From NCBI RefSeq assembly GCF_048548695.1, contig NZ_JBLYIF010000010.1: DNA of 64,000 nt; one strand, 5' to 3'. This stretch comes from Neptuniibacter sp048548695. Its GTDB lineage: Bacteria; Pseudomonadota; Gammaproteobacteria; Pseudomonadales; Balneatricaceae. The notes under the pieces were generated by a model that was not told the DNA's origin, made no database searches, and was given only the letters and a program-made list of their open reading frames with translations. Position numbers and translations under genes: made by a program. Below, piece after piece: positions 17,525-26,500 of this stretch. Every line of letters begins with the position of its first letter. Positions within the stretch are counted from its first letter, which is position 1.

Positions 17525-18745
17525 ATGAAACTGAAACAACTGTCTGTCCTGACGCTACTGCTGGCTCTTGGGCTTGTCGTGGTACAGGGGTTGGGCCTGG
17601 GGGCTTCCCTTATCTGGATTTGTGTCGCCCTTATTGTTCTGTGCCAAGTGCTGGTGCTGACTCGCCTGCCGAAACAACAGACGCCTGAAGCAGCAACACC
17701 ATCGGTCATCGACCAGGCAGCAGACACTGATAGTGTTGCCTTGCCTGCAGCGACATCTGAGATTGCACAAAGCCTGTCGCACGAGGCCAGCATCATCAAA
17801 CAGGAAGCGAACCGGGTCGATCAGCTGATTAAAGAAGCGGTTGAGCTGATGGGGCAGAGTTTCCACAATATGCATGCTCTGGCGAGCCAGCAGGGGGAGC
17901 TGACGGCTGAAATTATCAATCAGACCCATGAGTCTGTGGGCGAAAGTGCTGATGATAGCGATGATCAGTTAGAAGATAACTTCAGCATGCAGAAGTTTAT
18001 TCGGGCCACCAGTACCACGCTGGATATGTTTGTGAAAATGATGGTGGATGTGAGTAAGCACAGTTTGGAAACAGTGCATCACATCGATGATATGGTGACC
18101 AAACTGGATGGTATTTTTGGCCTGATTGAAAATGTCGAGAACCTGGCCAGCCAGACTAACCTGTTGGCACTGAATGCCAGTATTGAAGCGGCCAGAGCGG
18201 GGGATGCCGGTCGCGGTTTTGCTGTAGTGGCGGATGAGGTGCGCTCACTGTCTATTAATTCGGCAAAATTGAACAACCAGATTCGTGAAGAGATTGCCGG
18301 TGCCAAAGGCACGATCGAAGTCCTGCGTAATACCGTGGGAAGCATGGCTTCCGCCGATATGAGCGATACCATTGCTACCAAAGATAAAATGACCCGTATG
18401 CTGGAATTTATGGGGCGTATGAATGTGTTCCTGAATGACAAAGTGATGCAGATCTCCAACATCAGTGGTCAGTTGAGTGGCGCGGTTGATGATGCGGTTC
18501 GGTCGTTGCAGTTTGAAGATATTTCGTCTCAGGCCCTCGGTTCCATGGACCATAACGTCAACGCTATGTATGAGTTCTCCCAAATGCTGACAGAGATTGC
18601 TGACAGTCAGGGCCGGGTGAGCCCAGAATCGGCGGATCAGGCGATCAAACGTTGCCGTCAGCTTACGGCTGCAACCAGCAGTCGGAACCAGCAGCGCACA
18701 GTATCCCAGCAGACAATGGATGAAGGTGAGGTGGAGCTGTTTTAA
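17525..18745 (+). CDS. Membrane-anchored receptor-like protein with MCP signalling tip
   Basis: The 406-residue protein has two adjacent transmembrane helices in residues 5-46 with a very short loop, so no periplasmic sensor. The cytoplasmic part carries the MCP hairpin tip (ASQTNLLALNASIEAARAG, then GRGFAVVADEVRSLS) and a long helical region with the SLQFEDISSQAL motif. It has no recognisable HAMP domain. It ends in GEVELF, a tail close to that of CheD three genes earlier. It probably organises or modulates the CheA array rather than sensing an external ligand (inferred). Confidence 0.85.
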   Translation: MKLKQLSVLTLLLALGLVVVQGLGLGASLIWICVALIVLCQVLVLTRLPKQQTPEAATPSVIDQAADTDSVALPAATSEIAQSLSHEASIIKQEANRVDQLIKEAVELMGQSFHNMHALASQQGELTAEIINQTHESVGESADDSDDQLEDNFSMQKFIRATSTTLDMFVKMMVDVSKHSLETVHHIDDMVTKLDGIFGLIENVENLASQTNLLALNASIEAARAGDAGRGFAVVADEVRSLSINSAKLNNQIREEIAGAKGTIEVLRNTVGSMASADMSDTIATKDKMTRMLEFMGRMNVFLNDKVMQISNISGQLSGAVDDAVRSLQFEDISSQALGSMDHNVNAMYEFSQMLTEIADSQGRVSPESADQAIKRCRQLTAATSSRNQQRTVSQQTMDEGEVELF

Positions 18746-18809
18746 TGCCCAGTGATACCGCTTCAGCGGCAGCAATGCCCCCAATAGAATTCCGCAAAGA
18801 GGCAACTTT

Positions 18810-19115
18810 ATGAGTGTGACAGTAAGACAGATTGACGATAAAAATGTGGTGATTGCAGTCGGTGCGCAATTTGATTATGCACTGCATCAGGCTTTTCGTA
18901 ACGCCTATGCGGAGACAAAAAATCCAGGTACCTCGTTTCGGGTTGACCTGTCTAAGGCACGGCACATGGACAGCTCCGCTCTGGGTATGATTCTGTTGTT
19001 AAAAGAGCATGCCGATAAGATCGGTGGCTGTGTGATTCTGCAGAAGCCGAATGAGGCGGTCACGAAAATTCTCAACATTGCCAACTTCAACCAGTTTGTC
19101 ACCATTGAGTCATAG
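18810..19115 (+). CDS. STAS anti-sigma-factor antagonist, HsbA/CrsA-like
   Basis: This 101-residue STAS domain keeps the phosphorylatable serine in HMDSSALGM (Ser55/56). It sits 2 bp before a receiver-phosphatase-kinase gene, the pairing seen for HsbA-HsbR of Pseudomonas aeruginosa and CrsA-CrsR of Shewanella. There the serine is phosphorylated and dephosphorylated by the partner to switch sequestration of an anti-sigma factor. The local sigma-factor target is not in the window. Confidence 0.87.
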   Translation: MSVTVRQIDDKNVVIAVGAQFDYALHQAFRNAYAETKNPGTSFRVDLSKARHMDSSALGMILLLKEHADKIGGCVILQKPNEAVTKILNIANFNQFVTIES

Positions 19116-19117
19116 GT

Positions 19118-20839
19118 ATGCCAAATGCGGTTCGCGTGGGTAGTAGTGAGACCCAGATTCTCATCGTAGACGATGTAGCGCCTAACCGGGAACTACTGGC
19201 TCATATGGTTAAAAATATGGGCTATGATTCGATCTTCGCTTCTAATGGCCGCGAAGCCATTGAACAATATAAAGCGCACCAGCCCGATCTGATACTGATG
19301 GACATCAGTATGCCTGAGATGGACGGCGTTGAAGCTACCAAACTGATCAAACAGTATGCAGCCGATCGGTTTGTCCCCATTGTGTTTGTCTCTGCGGCCG
19401 TGGGCCTGGATGCCATCCGCAGTGCGATTGATGCCGGTGGTGACGACTTTGTGCAGATGCCATTTCCCTTCGAGTTGCTGGAAGGCAAAGTGATTGCCCT
19501 GCTGCGTAATGCTGAGCTGTATACTGAACTTGTTCAGTTAAACGCGCTGCGTGCTCAGGAGGCCGAGCTGGCCGAGGAACTGCTGAGTAACGCGGTCGAA
19601 TCGGGCAATGTCTCGCTCAGCCAGGTGCAGATGCATAAACAGCCTGCGGAAACTTTCAGTGGTGATGTGCTGCTCAGTGCGTATCGTCCTAATGGTGAAC
19701 TCAATGTACTACTGGGTGACTTTACTGGCCATGGCTTGACCGCTGCAGTGGGGGCCCTGCCGCTGTCAGAAACCTTTCGCGCCATGACGGCAAAAGGCTA
19801 TGAGGCGGAAGAGATCGTTGCGCAGATTAACCGTAAACTGTGCCAATTATTGCCAACCAGTATGTTTCTGGCGGCCGCTATGCTGACGCTTACCGCAGAA
19901 GGCACGGTGAAAATATGGAATGGCGGTTTGCCCGATGTACTGGTTGTCTCTGATGGCCGAATCGTACAGCGCGTATCATCTAGTCACCCGCCACTTGGTA
20001 TTATTCGTCATTTGAATATCTCCCACTGTGAAATGTTCAAGGTTGCGCCGCAAGATAGAATTTTGTTACTTAGCGACGGGGTGCTTGAGGCGGTCAACGA
20101 AGCAGATGAACAGTTTGGTGAAGCACGGTTGGAAAGTGCGATTGAGAGTAATGCCGCTGGTTTTGACCTGATCGGTGCGGTCCTTTCCAGCCTGCAAAAA
20201 TTCATGCACGGTCAGGTGCAGAAGGATGATATTTCGTTAATTGCAGTTCCGGGCTGGCTGGAATCGATGACACCCACGCGGGTCTATTCAGAGCACCCTA
20301 TTGCCAGTCTTGCTGATGAAGAGGCGAGTCTTGATAGTTGGAGCTGGCAAACTGAACTACAGGGCCAGAGCTTATTACGTATCAGTCCTGTGGCACAGGC
20401 GCTAAGCCGGTTGCACGAGACAGAAGGGCAGCGTGATGAATGGCAGGAAGTGTTCACTGTCATCACGGAACTCTATGTCAACGCCCTTGATCATGGCGTG
20501 CTGGGACTGGATTCAAGTATGAAGCGGACGCCGGAAGGCTTTGCCGATTATTTTGACGAACGGGAGCGACGCCTGCAGGCGCTGGAGTCCGGCAGGGTGG
20601 CTATCTACCTGCAGCACACCCGGCTTGCTGGTGGTGGGCGGTTGATGATCAGGGTCGAGGATAGTGGGAAAGGTTTTGATTATGCGTGGTGGCTAGAAAA
20701 GGCTGCCAGAGCATCTCAAGAGCAGTTTTCCGGTCGGGGCATCACGCTAGTCCAGAATATTTGCCAGTATCTGGCGTTCAGTAACGGCGGTACTACGGCG
20801 GAAGCTGTGCTCTATTATGGCGATTCTTTACCGGGTTGA
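19118..20839 (+). CDS. Receiver-PP2C phosphatase-serine kinase fusion, HsbR/CrsR-like
   Basis: The 573-residue protein joins three domains: a receiver (residues 12-125, phospho-acceptor Asp62), a SpoIIE/PP2C phosphatase (~165-385, with SGDVLL, GDFTGHG, SDGVLEA and KDDISLI carrying the metal aspartates) and a C-terminal RsbW-type GHKL kinase (N box ELYVNALDHG, G1 EDSGKGFD, G2 GRGITLV). Length and order match HsbR and CrsR, which act on a STAS partner in both directions. The usual receiver lysine before Pro-Phe is Met114 (FVQMPF), so its response to phosphorylation may be altered. The gene ends the operon. Confidence 0.9.
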   Translation: MPNAVRVGSSETQILIVDDVAPNRELLAHMVKNMGYDSIFASNGREAIEQYKAHQPDLILMDISMPEMDGVEATKLIKQYAADRFVPIVFVSAAVGLDAIRSAIDAGGDDFVQMPFPFELLEGKVIALLRNAELYTELVQLNALRAQEAELAEELLSNAVESGNVSLSQVQMHKQPAETFSGDVLLSAYRPNGELNVLLGDFTGHGLTAAVGALPLSETFRAMTAKGYEAEEIVAQINRKLCQLLPTSMFLAAAMLTLTAEGTVKIWNGGLPDVLVVSDGRIVQRVSSSHPPLGIIRHLNISHCEMFKVAPQDRILLLSDGVLEAVNEADEQFGEARLESAIESNAAGFDLIGAVLSSLQKFMHGQVQKDDISLIAVPGWLESMTPTRVYSEHPIASLADEEASLDSWSWQTELQGQSLLRISPVAQALSRLHETEGQRDEWQEVFTVITELYVNALDHGVLGLDSSMKRTPEGFADYFDERERRLQALESGRVAIYLQHTRLAGGGRLMIRVEDSGKGFDYAWWLEKAARASQEQFSGRGITLVQNICQYLAFSNGGTTAEAVLYYGDSLPG

Positions 20840-20904
20840 TAGGGTTCTCCCCGGTTGACACGAGTCCCCTTCTCTTGGTTGCCGGTTTTTTCTGAATGAG
20901 CGTC

Positions 20905-20929
20905 ATTTTGCTCGATTTGGTCGCAAAAT
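20905..20929. promoter_or_regulatory. Palindrome upstream of a sigma-54-like promoter, candidate activator site
   Basis: ATTTTGC at 20905-20911 pairs exactly with GCAAAAT at 20923-20929, 11 nt apart. It lies about 100 bp before the sigma-54-like promoter, the usual distance for an enhancer-binding activator. It does not match the NtrC consensus, so the activator is unknown. Confidence 0.45.
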
Positions 20930-21013
20930 CACCGGATCGGGTCTAGCTTTTTTGAGTTGAGTGCATTTTTAGGCTTGCACGAGCATGCCACTTTAGCCGT
21001 TAGTTTTGTGCGC

Positions 21014-21029
21014 TGGCCTGCTAATTGCT
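21014..21029 (+). promoter_or_regulatory. Sigma-54-like -24/-12 promoter
   Basis: TGGCCTG-CTAA-TTGCT fits the sigma-54 consensus TGGCACG-N4-TTGCW with the invariant GG and GC at the correct 10-bp step. The first gene of the cluster starts about 150 nt downstream. Nitrogen-linked control would fit but is inferred. Confidence 0.55.
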
Positions 21030-21181
21030 TTAAGCCTTTAAAAGGAATTCATTGCAGGAAAAGCACCATTTGGTCGCTTCAACTGCCCCAAAACCGCGCC
21101 GTATCGATCTCACTTGGGGTAGCAGCACCTTTTAAGTGCATTTTGCCGCTTCTAAACAGGCCAGAAATAAGGTGTGTCGTA

Positions 21182-22636
21182 ATGAGTATTGATTGGTCCA
21201 AGTATGCGCCAGGAGATTTCTTTGACGAGCTGATTGACGCGAAGCTTAAACCGCGTCCGACGGCGACAAAACTGGTGGAATATCTGCAGTCGCTTTCAAC
21301 AGAAGAGCTGAAAAGGCGCAAGCAGTTGGCTGAGGCTACCGTGCAGGAGATGGGGGTCAGTTTTACGGTTTACACCGACGAAGGTAATATCGACCGGGCC
21401 TGGCCATTCGATATCATTCCCCGCACGATCTCCGCCAGCCAGTGGAGCAAAACCGAAGCCGGTCTAAAACAGCGGCTGACGGCACTCAACATGTTTATCA
21501 ATGACCTGTATAACAAGCAGGAGATCATCAAAGATGGTGTCGTACCTGAGGCCATCATCAAAGAGTCCGCTAACTTTCGCCCTGAATGCGTAGGTATAAC
21601 ACCGCCGCATGGTGTGTGGGCCAATATCTGTGGTACCGACCTGGTACGGGATGTTGATGGTGAATTCTATGTGCTGGAGGACAACCTGCGGGTGCCATCC
21701 GGCGTATCCTACATGATTGAAAACCGCGAAATTACCAAACGGGTACTGCCTGAATTATTTGAAAATGATTCGATCCTGCCGGTGGACGGCTACCCCGCAG
21801 CGTTGTTCGATATGCTCAAGTCACTGTCGCCGCGCCGGGTCAAGCAGCCGGAAATTGTGGTGCTGACGCCCGGTATCTTTAATTCTGCGTATTTTGAACA
21901 CGCTTTTCTGGCGCAGCAGATGGGTGCTGAGCTGGTTGAGGGTAACGATCTGGTGGTGCAGGACGATGACTGTGTATACATGAAGACTATTTCCGGCCTG
22001 GAGCGGGTTGACGTGATCTATCGTCGGATCGATGACGCCTTTATCGATCCTGACGTGTTCCGTAAAGACTCTATGCTGGGTGTGCCGGGTCTGATGCGTG
22101 CTTGGAAAGCCGGTAACGTGGCGCTGGCCAATGCGCCGGGTGCCGGTGTGGCCGATGACAAAGTGGTATATGCCTATGTGCCGGACATCATCCGCTATTA
22201 CCTGAATGAAGAACCGCTGTTGCCTAATGTTGAAACATTTCTGTGTGATGATCCGGAACAGCGTGAGTATGTGCTGGATAACCTGGATAAATTGGTGGTG
22301 AAACCTGCCAATGAATCCGGCGGTTATGGCATGCTGGTGGGACCTCATTCGACGAAAAAAGATCAGGCTAAATTTGCTGAGTTGATCAAGGCGGATCCGC
22401 GTAATTATATTGCGCAGCCTACGCTCAGTCTGTCGACCGCCCCGGCCTTGGTGGGAAGTGGTGTGCCTGAGCCTCGCCACCTTGATTTACGCCCTTTTAT
22501 CCTGCAAGCCAAAGAGACTTACGTCACGACCGGCGGCTTGACCCGTGTGGCAATGAAAAAAGGTTCGCTGGTGGTGAACTCCTCCCAGGGCGGGGGCAGT
22601 AAGGACACCTGGATCGTGGAAGAGGAGTGCCTGTAA
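21182..22636 (+). CDS. Circularly permuted type 2 ATP-grasp protein
   Basis: The 484-residue protein belongs to the circularly permuted ATP-grasp family (DUF404/DUF407 region), predicted to form amide bonds between an amino and a carboxyl compound using ATP. Recognisable family blocks are FRPECVGITPPHGVWANICGTD, YVLEDNLRVPSGVSYM, VLTPGIFNSAYFEHAF, VDVIYRRIDDAFIDP and the closing LSTAPAL...LRPFIL and GSLVVNSSQGGGSKDTWI. The start at 21182 has AAGG eight bases upstream. It overlaps the alpha-E gene by TAATG, so the two are coupled. A paralogue is fused to an alpha-E domain two genes later. The true substrate is unknown. Confidence 0.9.
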   Translation: MSIDWSKYAPGDFFDELIDAKLKPRPTATKLVEYLQSLSTEELKRRKQLAEATVQEMGVSFTVYTDEGNIDRAWPFDIIPRTISASQWSKTEAGLKQRLTALNMFINDLYNKQEIIKDGVVPEAIIKESANFRPECVGITPPHGVWANICGTDLVRDVDGEFYVLEDNLRVPSGVSYMIENREITKRVLPELFENDSILPVDGYPAALFDMLKSLSPRRVKQPEIVVLTPGIFNSAYFEHAFLAQQMGAELVEGNDLVVQDDDCVYMKTISGLERVDVIYRRIDDAFIDPDVFRKDSMLGVPGLMRAWKAGNVALANAPGAGVADDKVVYAYVPDIIRYYLNEEPLLPNVETFLCDDPEQREYVLDNLDKLVVKPANESGGYGMLVGPHSTKKDQAKFAELIKADPRNYIAQPTLSLSTAPALVGSGVPEPRHLDLRPFILQAKETYVTTGGLTRVAMKKGSLVVNSSQGGGSKDTWIVEEECL

Positions 22637-23562
22637 TGCTGTCAAAAGTTGCCGAGCGGATGTATTGGTTTGCCCGTTATCTTGAACGGGTAGAGAACAC
22701 CGCCCGTCTGGTGGGTGTGTATGACAGTCTGTTGTTCGACTTACCACGTAATTACTCCATCAGTTGGTACAACCTGGTGGTTATCAACTCGTCCAGCGAG
22801 CAGTATGCGACCCGTTATAAGGTTCAGGATGAGCGAAATGTCGTTAAATTCCTGCTGGCGGATGATGACAACCCCAGCTCGATGATGACCAGCCTGATTC
22901 AGGCGCGGGAGAATGTGCGTACGACCCGTGAAGTGTTGCCTGAAGAAGTGTGGGAGCAGGTCAACGAGCTATATCTGTACGTGAAAGAACATGTCCAGTC
23001 CGGCATTAACCGTACCTATCGCCATGCTTTTCTCGATCACATTATCAAAAGCTGTCAGCAGATGGTGGGTTTGCTGGCGGCGAACATGAGCAAAGATGCC
23101 GGCTGGCAGTTTATCCGTCTGGGTCGCAACTTGGAGCGGGCTGATATGACCACCCGGCTGCTGGATGCGGGTAGTGCTGCATTGCTCAGTAATACCGAAG
23201 AGGACCAATTAGACACCTCGCAGCTGATTTGGGGCAATGTGTTGCGCTCCTGTAGTGCAGCGATGAATTACCGGCGTACAGTGCGTTCCCAGGTTACCGG
23301 ACCCGATGTGGCAACGTTTCTGCTGCAGGACCCTGCGTTCCCTCGCTCTCTGCTGTTTTGTACCGAGCAGATGCAGGATGCAATTAAGGCGTTACCTGAA
23401 TGTTGTGTAGATAAGATCGAAGAGCTTAATCGTTTGATAGAAATAGAGATTGATCATGATGATCAACTGGGAGAAAGCTTCCGGGATCATCTGAATGAAT
23501 TGCAACTAGTACTGGCCGATCTGCATGGCCAGTTTGCACATTGCTGGTTTGCGGCGGAATAA
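22636..23562 (+). CDS. Alpha-E domain protein (DUF403)
   Basis: This is an all-helical 308-residue protein of the alpha-E family, named for conserved Glu-containing helices: RYLERVENTARL near residue 17, the GRNLERADMTTRLLD block around 165 and the MNYRRTVRSQ helix. Alpha-E proteins occur almost only with permuted ATP-grasp and transglutaminase genes and have no established biochemical role. The ATG at 22636 overlaps the previous stop and has AGAGGAG upstream; the GTG at 22627 is less likely. Confidence 0.9.
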   Translation: MLSKVAERMYWFARYLERVENTARLVGVYDSLLFDLPRNYSISWYNLVVINSSSEQYATRYKVQDERNVVKFLLADDDNPSSMMTSLIQARENVRTTREVLPEEVWEQVNELYLYVKEHVQSGINRTYRHAFLDHIIKSCQQMVGLLAANMSKDAGWQFIRLGRNLERADMTTRLLDAGSAALLSNTEEDQLDTSQLIWGNVLRSCSAAMNYRRTVRSQVTGPDVATFLLQDPAFPRSLLFCTEQMQDAIKALPECCVDKIEELNRLIEIEIDHDDQLGESFRDHLNELQLVLADLHGQFAHCWFAAE

Positions 23563-23583
23563 CTCTTTAGCTGGAGGAACGGC

Positions 23584-26500
23584 ATGACAATTCGTGTTGC
23601 CATTCATCATAAAACGAACTACAAGTTTGATCGTCGGGTAGGCCTGTCACCGCATGTTTTGCGCCTGCGTCCGGCACCACACTCACGTACTCATATCCAT
23701 GGTTATTCGCTTAAAGTTTTGCCGGAAGATCACTTTCTTAACTGGCAGCAAGATCCGTTTGGCAATTACCAGGCGCGACTGGTCTTCAATGAAAAAACCA
23801 CGGAACTGAGCTTCGAAGTCGAGGTGATCGCCGATATGACGGTGATCAATCCGTTTGACTTTTTTGTTGAAGAATACGCCGAAGACTATCCCTTCAAGTA
23901 CGACAAGCAGCTACTTAAAGAGCTGGCCCCTTATCTGGAAGTGAAGGAATCTGGCCCCCTGCTGAAAGAGTGGGTGGCTAAAGTACCGACTAAAAAAATC
24001 AGGATCATCGATTTTCTGGTGGAGCTGAACCAGTCTTTGGAGCAGGCGATTGACTACGGTATCCGGATGGAGCCGGGAGTGCAGACCTGTGAGGAAACCC
24101 TCACTCTGAAGAAAGGCTCTTGCCGTGATACGGCCTGGCTGATGGTGCAGGTTCTGCGTAGCCTGGGTCTGGCAGCGCGTTTTGCTTCCGGGTATCTGGT
24201 GCAGCTGGTGGCTGATGTTAAATCACTGGATGGCCCTTCAGGTCCAGAAGAAGACTTCACTGACCTGCATGCCTGGTGTGAAGTATTTCTGCCGGGTGCT
24301 GGCTGGGTTGGGCTTGATCCAACGTCCGGACTCTTTGCCGGTGAGGGGCATATTCCGCTGGCCTGTACTCCCGATCCTGTTTCCGCTGCGCCAATTACCG
24401 GTGCAATTGACGAATGTGAAGTGGAGTTCAGTTACACCAACGAAGTGACTCGAATACATGAAGACCCAAGGGTAACCAAGCCATACAGCGATGATCAGTG
24501 GCTGAATATCATGGCGTTGGGTGACAAGGTGGATGAGGACCTGGAGCAACTGGACGTCCGCCTGACCATGGGTGGCGAGCCGACCTTTGTCTCCATAGAT
24601 GATATGGAATCGCCGCAGTGGAATACCGAAGCCTTGGGCGCCGATAAGCTGAAACTGGCCAAGGACTTGCTACTGAAGCTGCGTACATCCTTTGCCCCGG
24701 GGGGCTTGTTACATTACGGCCAGGGTAAATGGTATCCCGGTGAGGAAATTCCACGTTGGGCGCTGGGCTGTTTCTGGCGCGAAGATGGACATAACCTCTG
24801 GCATAACCCTGATCTGCTGGCTCGGGTGGACAAGGAATATGGTCATGGTCCTGAAGAGGCGAAAAAATTCAGTGATTGTCTGGCAGGAAAATTGGGCCTG
24901 AGTACGGACTATGTCCTGAACGCCTATGAGGATGCACTGTATTACCTGATGACCGAGCAATCATTGCCGGAAAACGTCGATCCACTGGAATTCAACCTGA
25001 AAGATGGTTTGGAACGTCGCCGCTTGGCAAAAGTGTTGCAGCGTGGTCTCAATCAGGCATCTGGTTATATTCTGCCGTTGGCATGGAACTATTTCAGTTC
25101 AAGCTGGCGTAGTAGCCCTTGGCCTATGCGGCGTGAGCATGTGGTTCTGATACCGGGTGACTCGCCGATGGGGTTGCGCTTGCCGTTGAACTCACTGCCA
25201 TCGGTTGCTGAAGAACATCACAAAGAGATGCCGCATGAGCCAGATCCTCTGGCTCATCGCGAACCCTTGCCACCGAGTGACATCTCTGCGACGACGCCGC
25301 GGCCACCGCAAATGGCTGCAGCTGACAAGATGGATACGGTGCTAACGGATGTCATTCGTACTGCGCTATGTATCGAACCACGTGACGGCAAGCTGCACCT
25401 GTTCCTGCCTCCGATGCAGTATCTGGAACACTTTGTCGATTTGATTGCGGCCATTGAACAGACTGCGGCAGAGCTGTCCTTACCTGTGGTGCTGGAAGGT
25501 TATGAGCCGCCCAAAGATTTCCGCTTGAAAAAACTGCTGGTGACCCCGGATCCGGGTGTTATCGAAGTGAACATTCACCCGTCTTCCAGTTGGAATGAGT
25601 TGGTGAATATCACTGAGACACTGTACGACGCGGCGTTTCAGAGTCGACTGGGTACGGAAAAATTCATGTTGGATGGTCGCCATACCGGAACCGGCGGAGG
25701 CAACCATATCACCATCGGCGGAACCACGCCGGCGGATAGTCCATTATTGCGTCGTCCTGATGTGTTGCGGAGTCTGGTGACATATTGGCAGCACCATCCG
25801 GGTCTGTCTTATGTGTTCTCGGGGATGTTTATTGGCCCAACCAGCCAAGCACCCAGGGTAGACGAAGCGCGTAACGAGCTTCTGTATGAGCTGGAGATCG
25901 CCTTCCAGCAGATGCCAAATGGTGTGATTGAACAGCCTTGGCTGGTGGATCGCCTGTTGCGTAACCTGCTGGTGGATATGACGGGTAATACCCACCGTTC
26001 TGAGTTTTGTATTGATAAGCTCTATGCCCCGGGCAGTTCCAGTGGTCGTCAGGGCCTGTTGGAATTCCGTGGTTTCGAAATGCCCCCTCACTCACGCATG
26101 GCGCTGGTGCAGGCGTTGCTGATTCGTTGTCTGGTGGCCAGATTCTGGAAACGCCCGTACCACAAGCCGTTAGCGCGTTGGGGTACAGAGTTGCATGACA
26201 AATTTATGCTGCCACATTACGCCTGGTCTGATATTCGCGATGTAGTGAAAGACCTGCAAAGCAATGGCTACCCGTTCCAGTTAGAGTGGCTGGCGGCATT
26301 TGAAGAGTTTCGTTATCCGCATTATGGCCGGGTGCGCATTGATGATGTCGAGCTTGAACTGCGCTGGGCGATTGAACCTTGGCATGTGCTGGGTGAGGAG
26401 ATGAGCAGTTTTGGTACGTCGCGCTATGTCGACTCCTCAGTAGAGCGTCTGCAGGTGCGTGCCACCGGCCTCGACCCTGATCGTTATGTGCTGGCCTGTA

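Larger units (their letters stand above)
20840..21181. other. Promoter region of the ATP-grasp/transglutaminase cluster
   Basis: No gene is credible in these 342 bp; an in-frame extension of the next ORF to 20957 has no ribosome site. It holds a 25-bp palindrome at 20905-20929, a looser inverted repeat GTGCA-N10-TGCAC at 20961-20980 and a sigma-54-like promoter at 21014-21029. Confidence 0.7.

Noticed and set aside
20961..20980. GTGCA-N10-TGCAC as an NtrC site
   Set aside because: NtrC sites have the arms in the other order with a shorter spacer, so this does not match.
20957..21181. N-terminal extension of the first ATP-grasp gene
   Set aside because: The family starts at MSIDWSKY (21182), which has a ribosome site; the extension crosses the sigma-54-like promoter.
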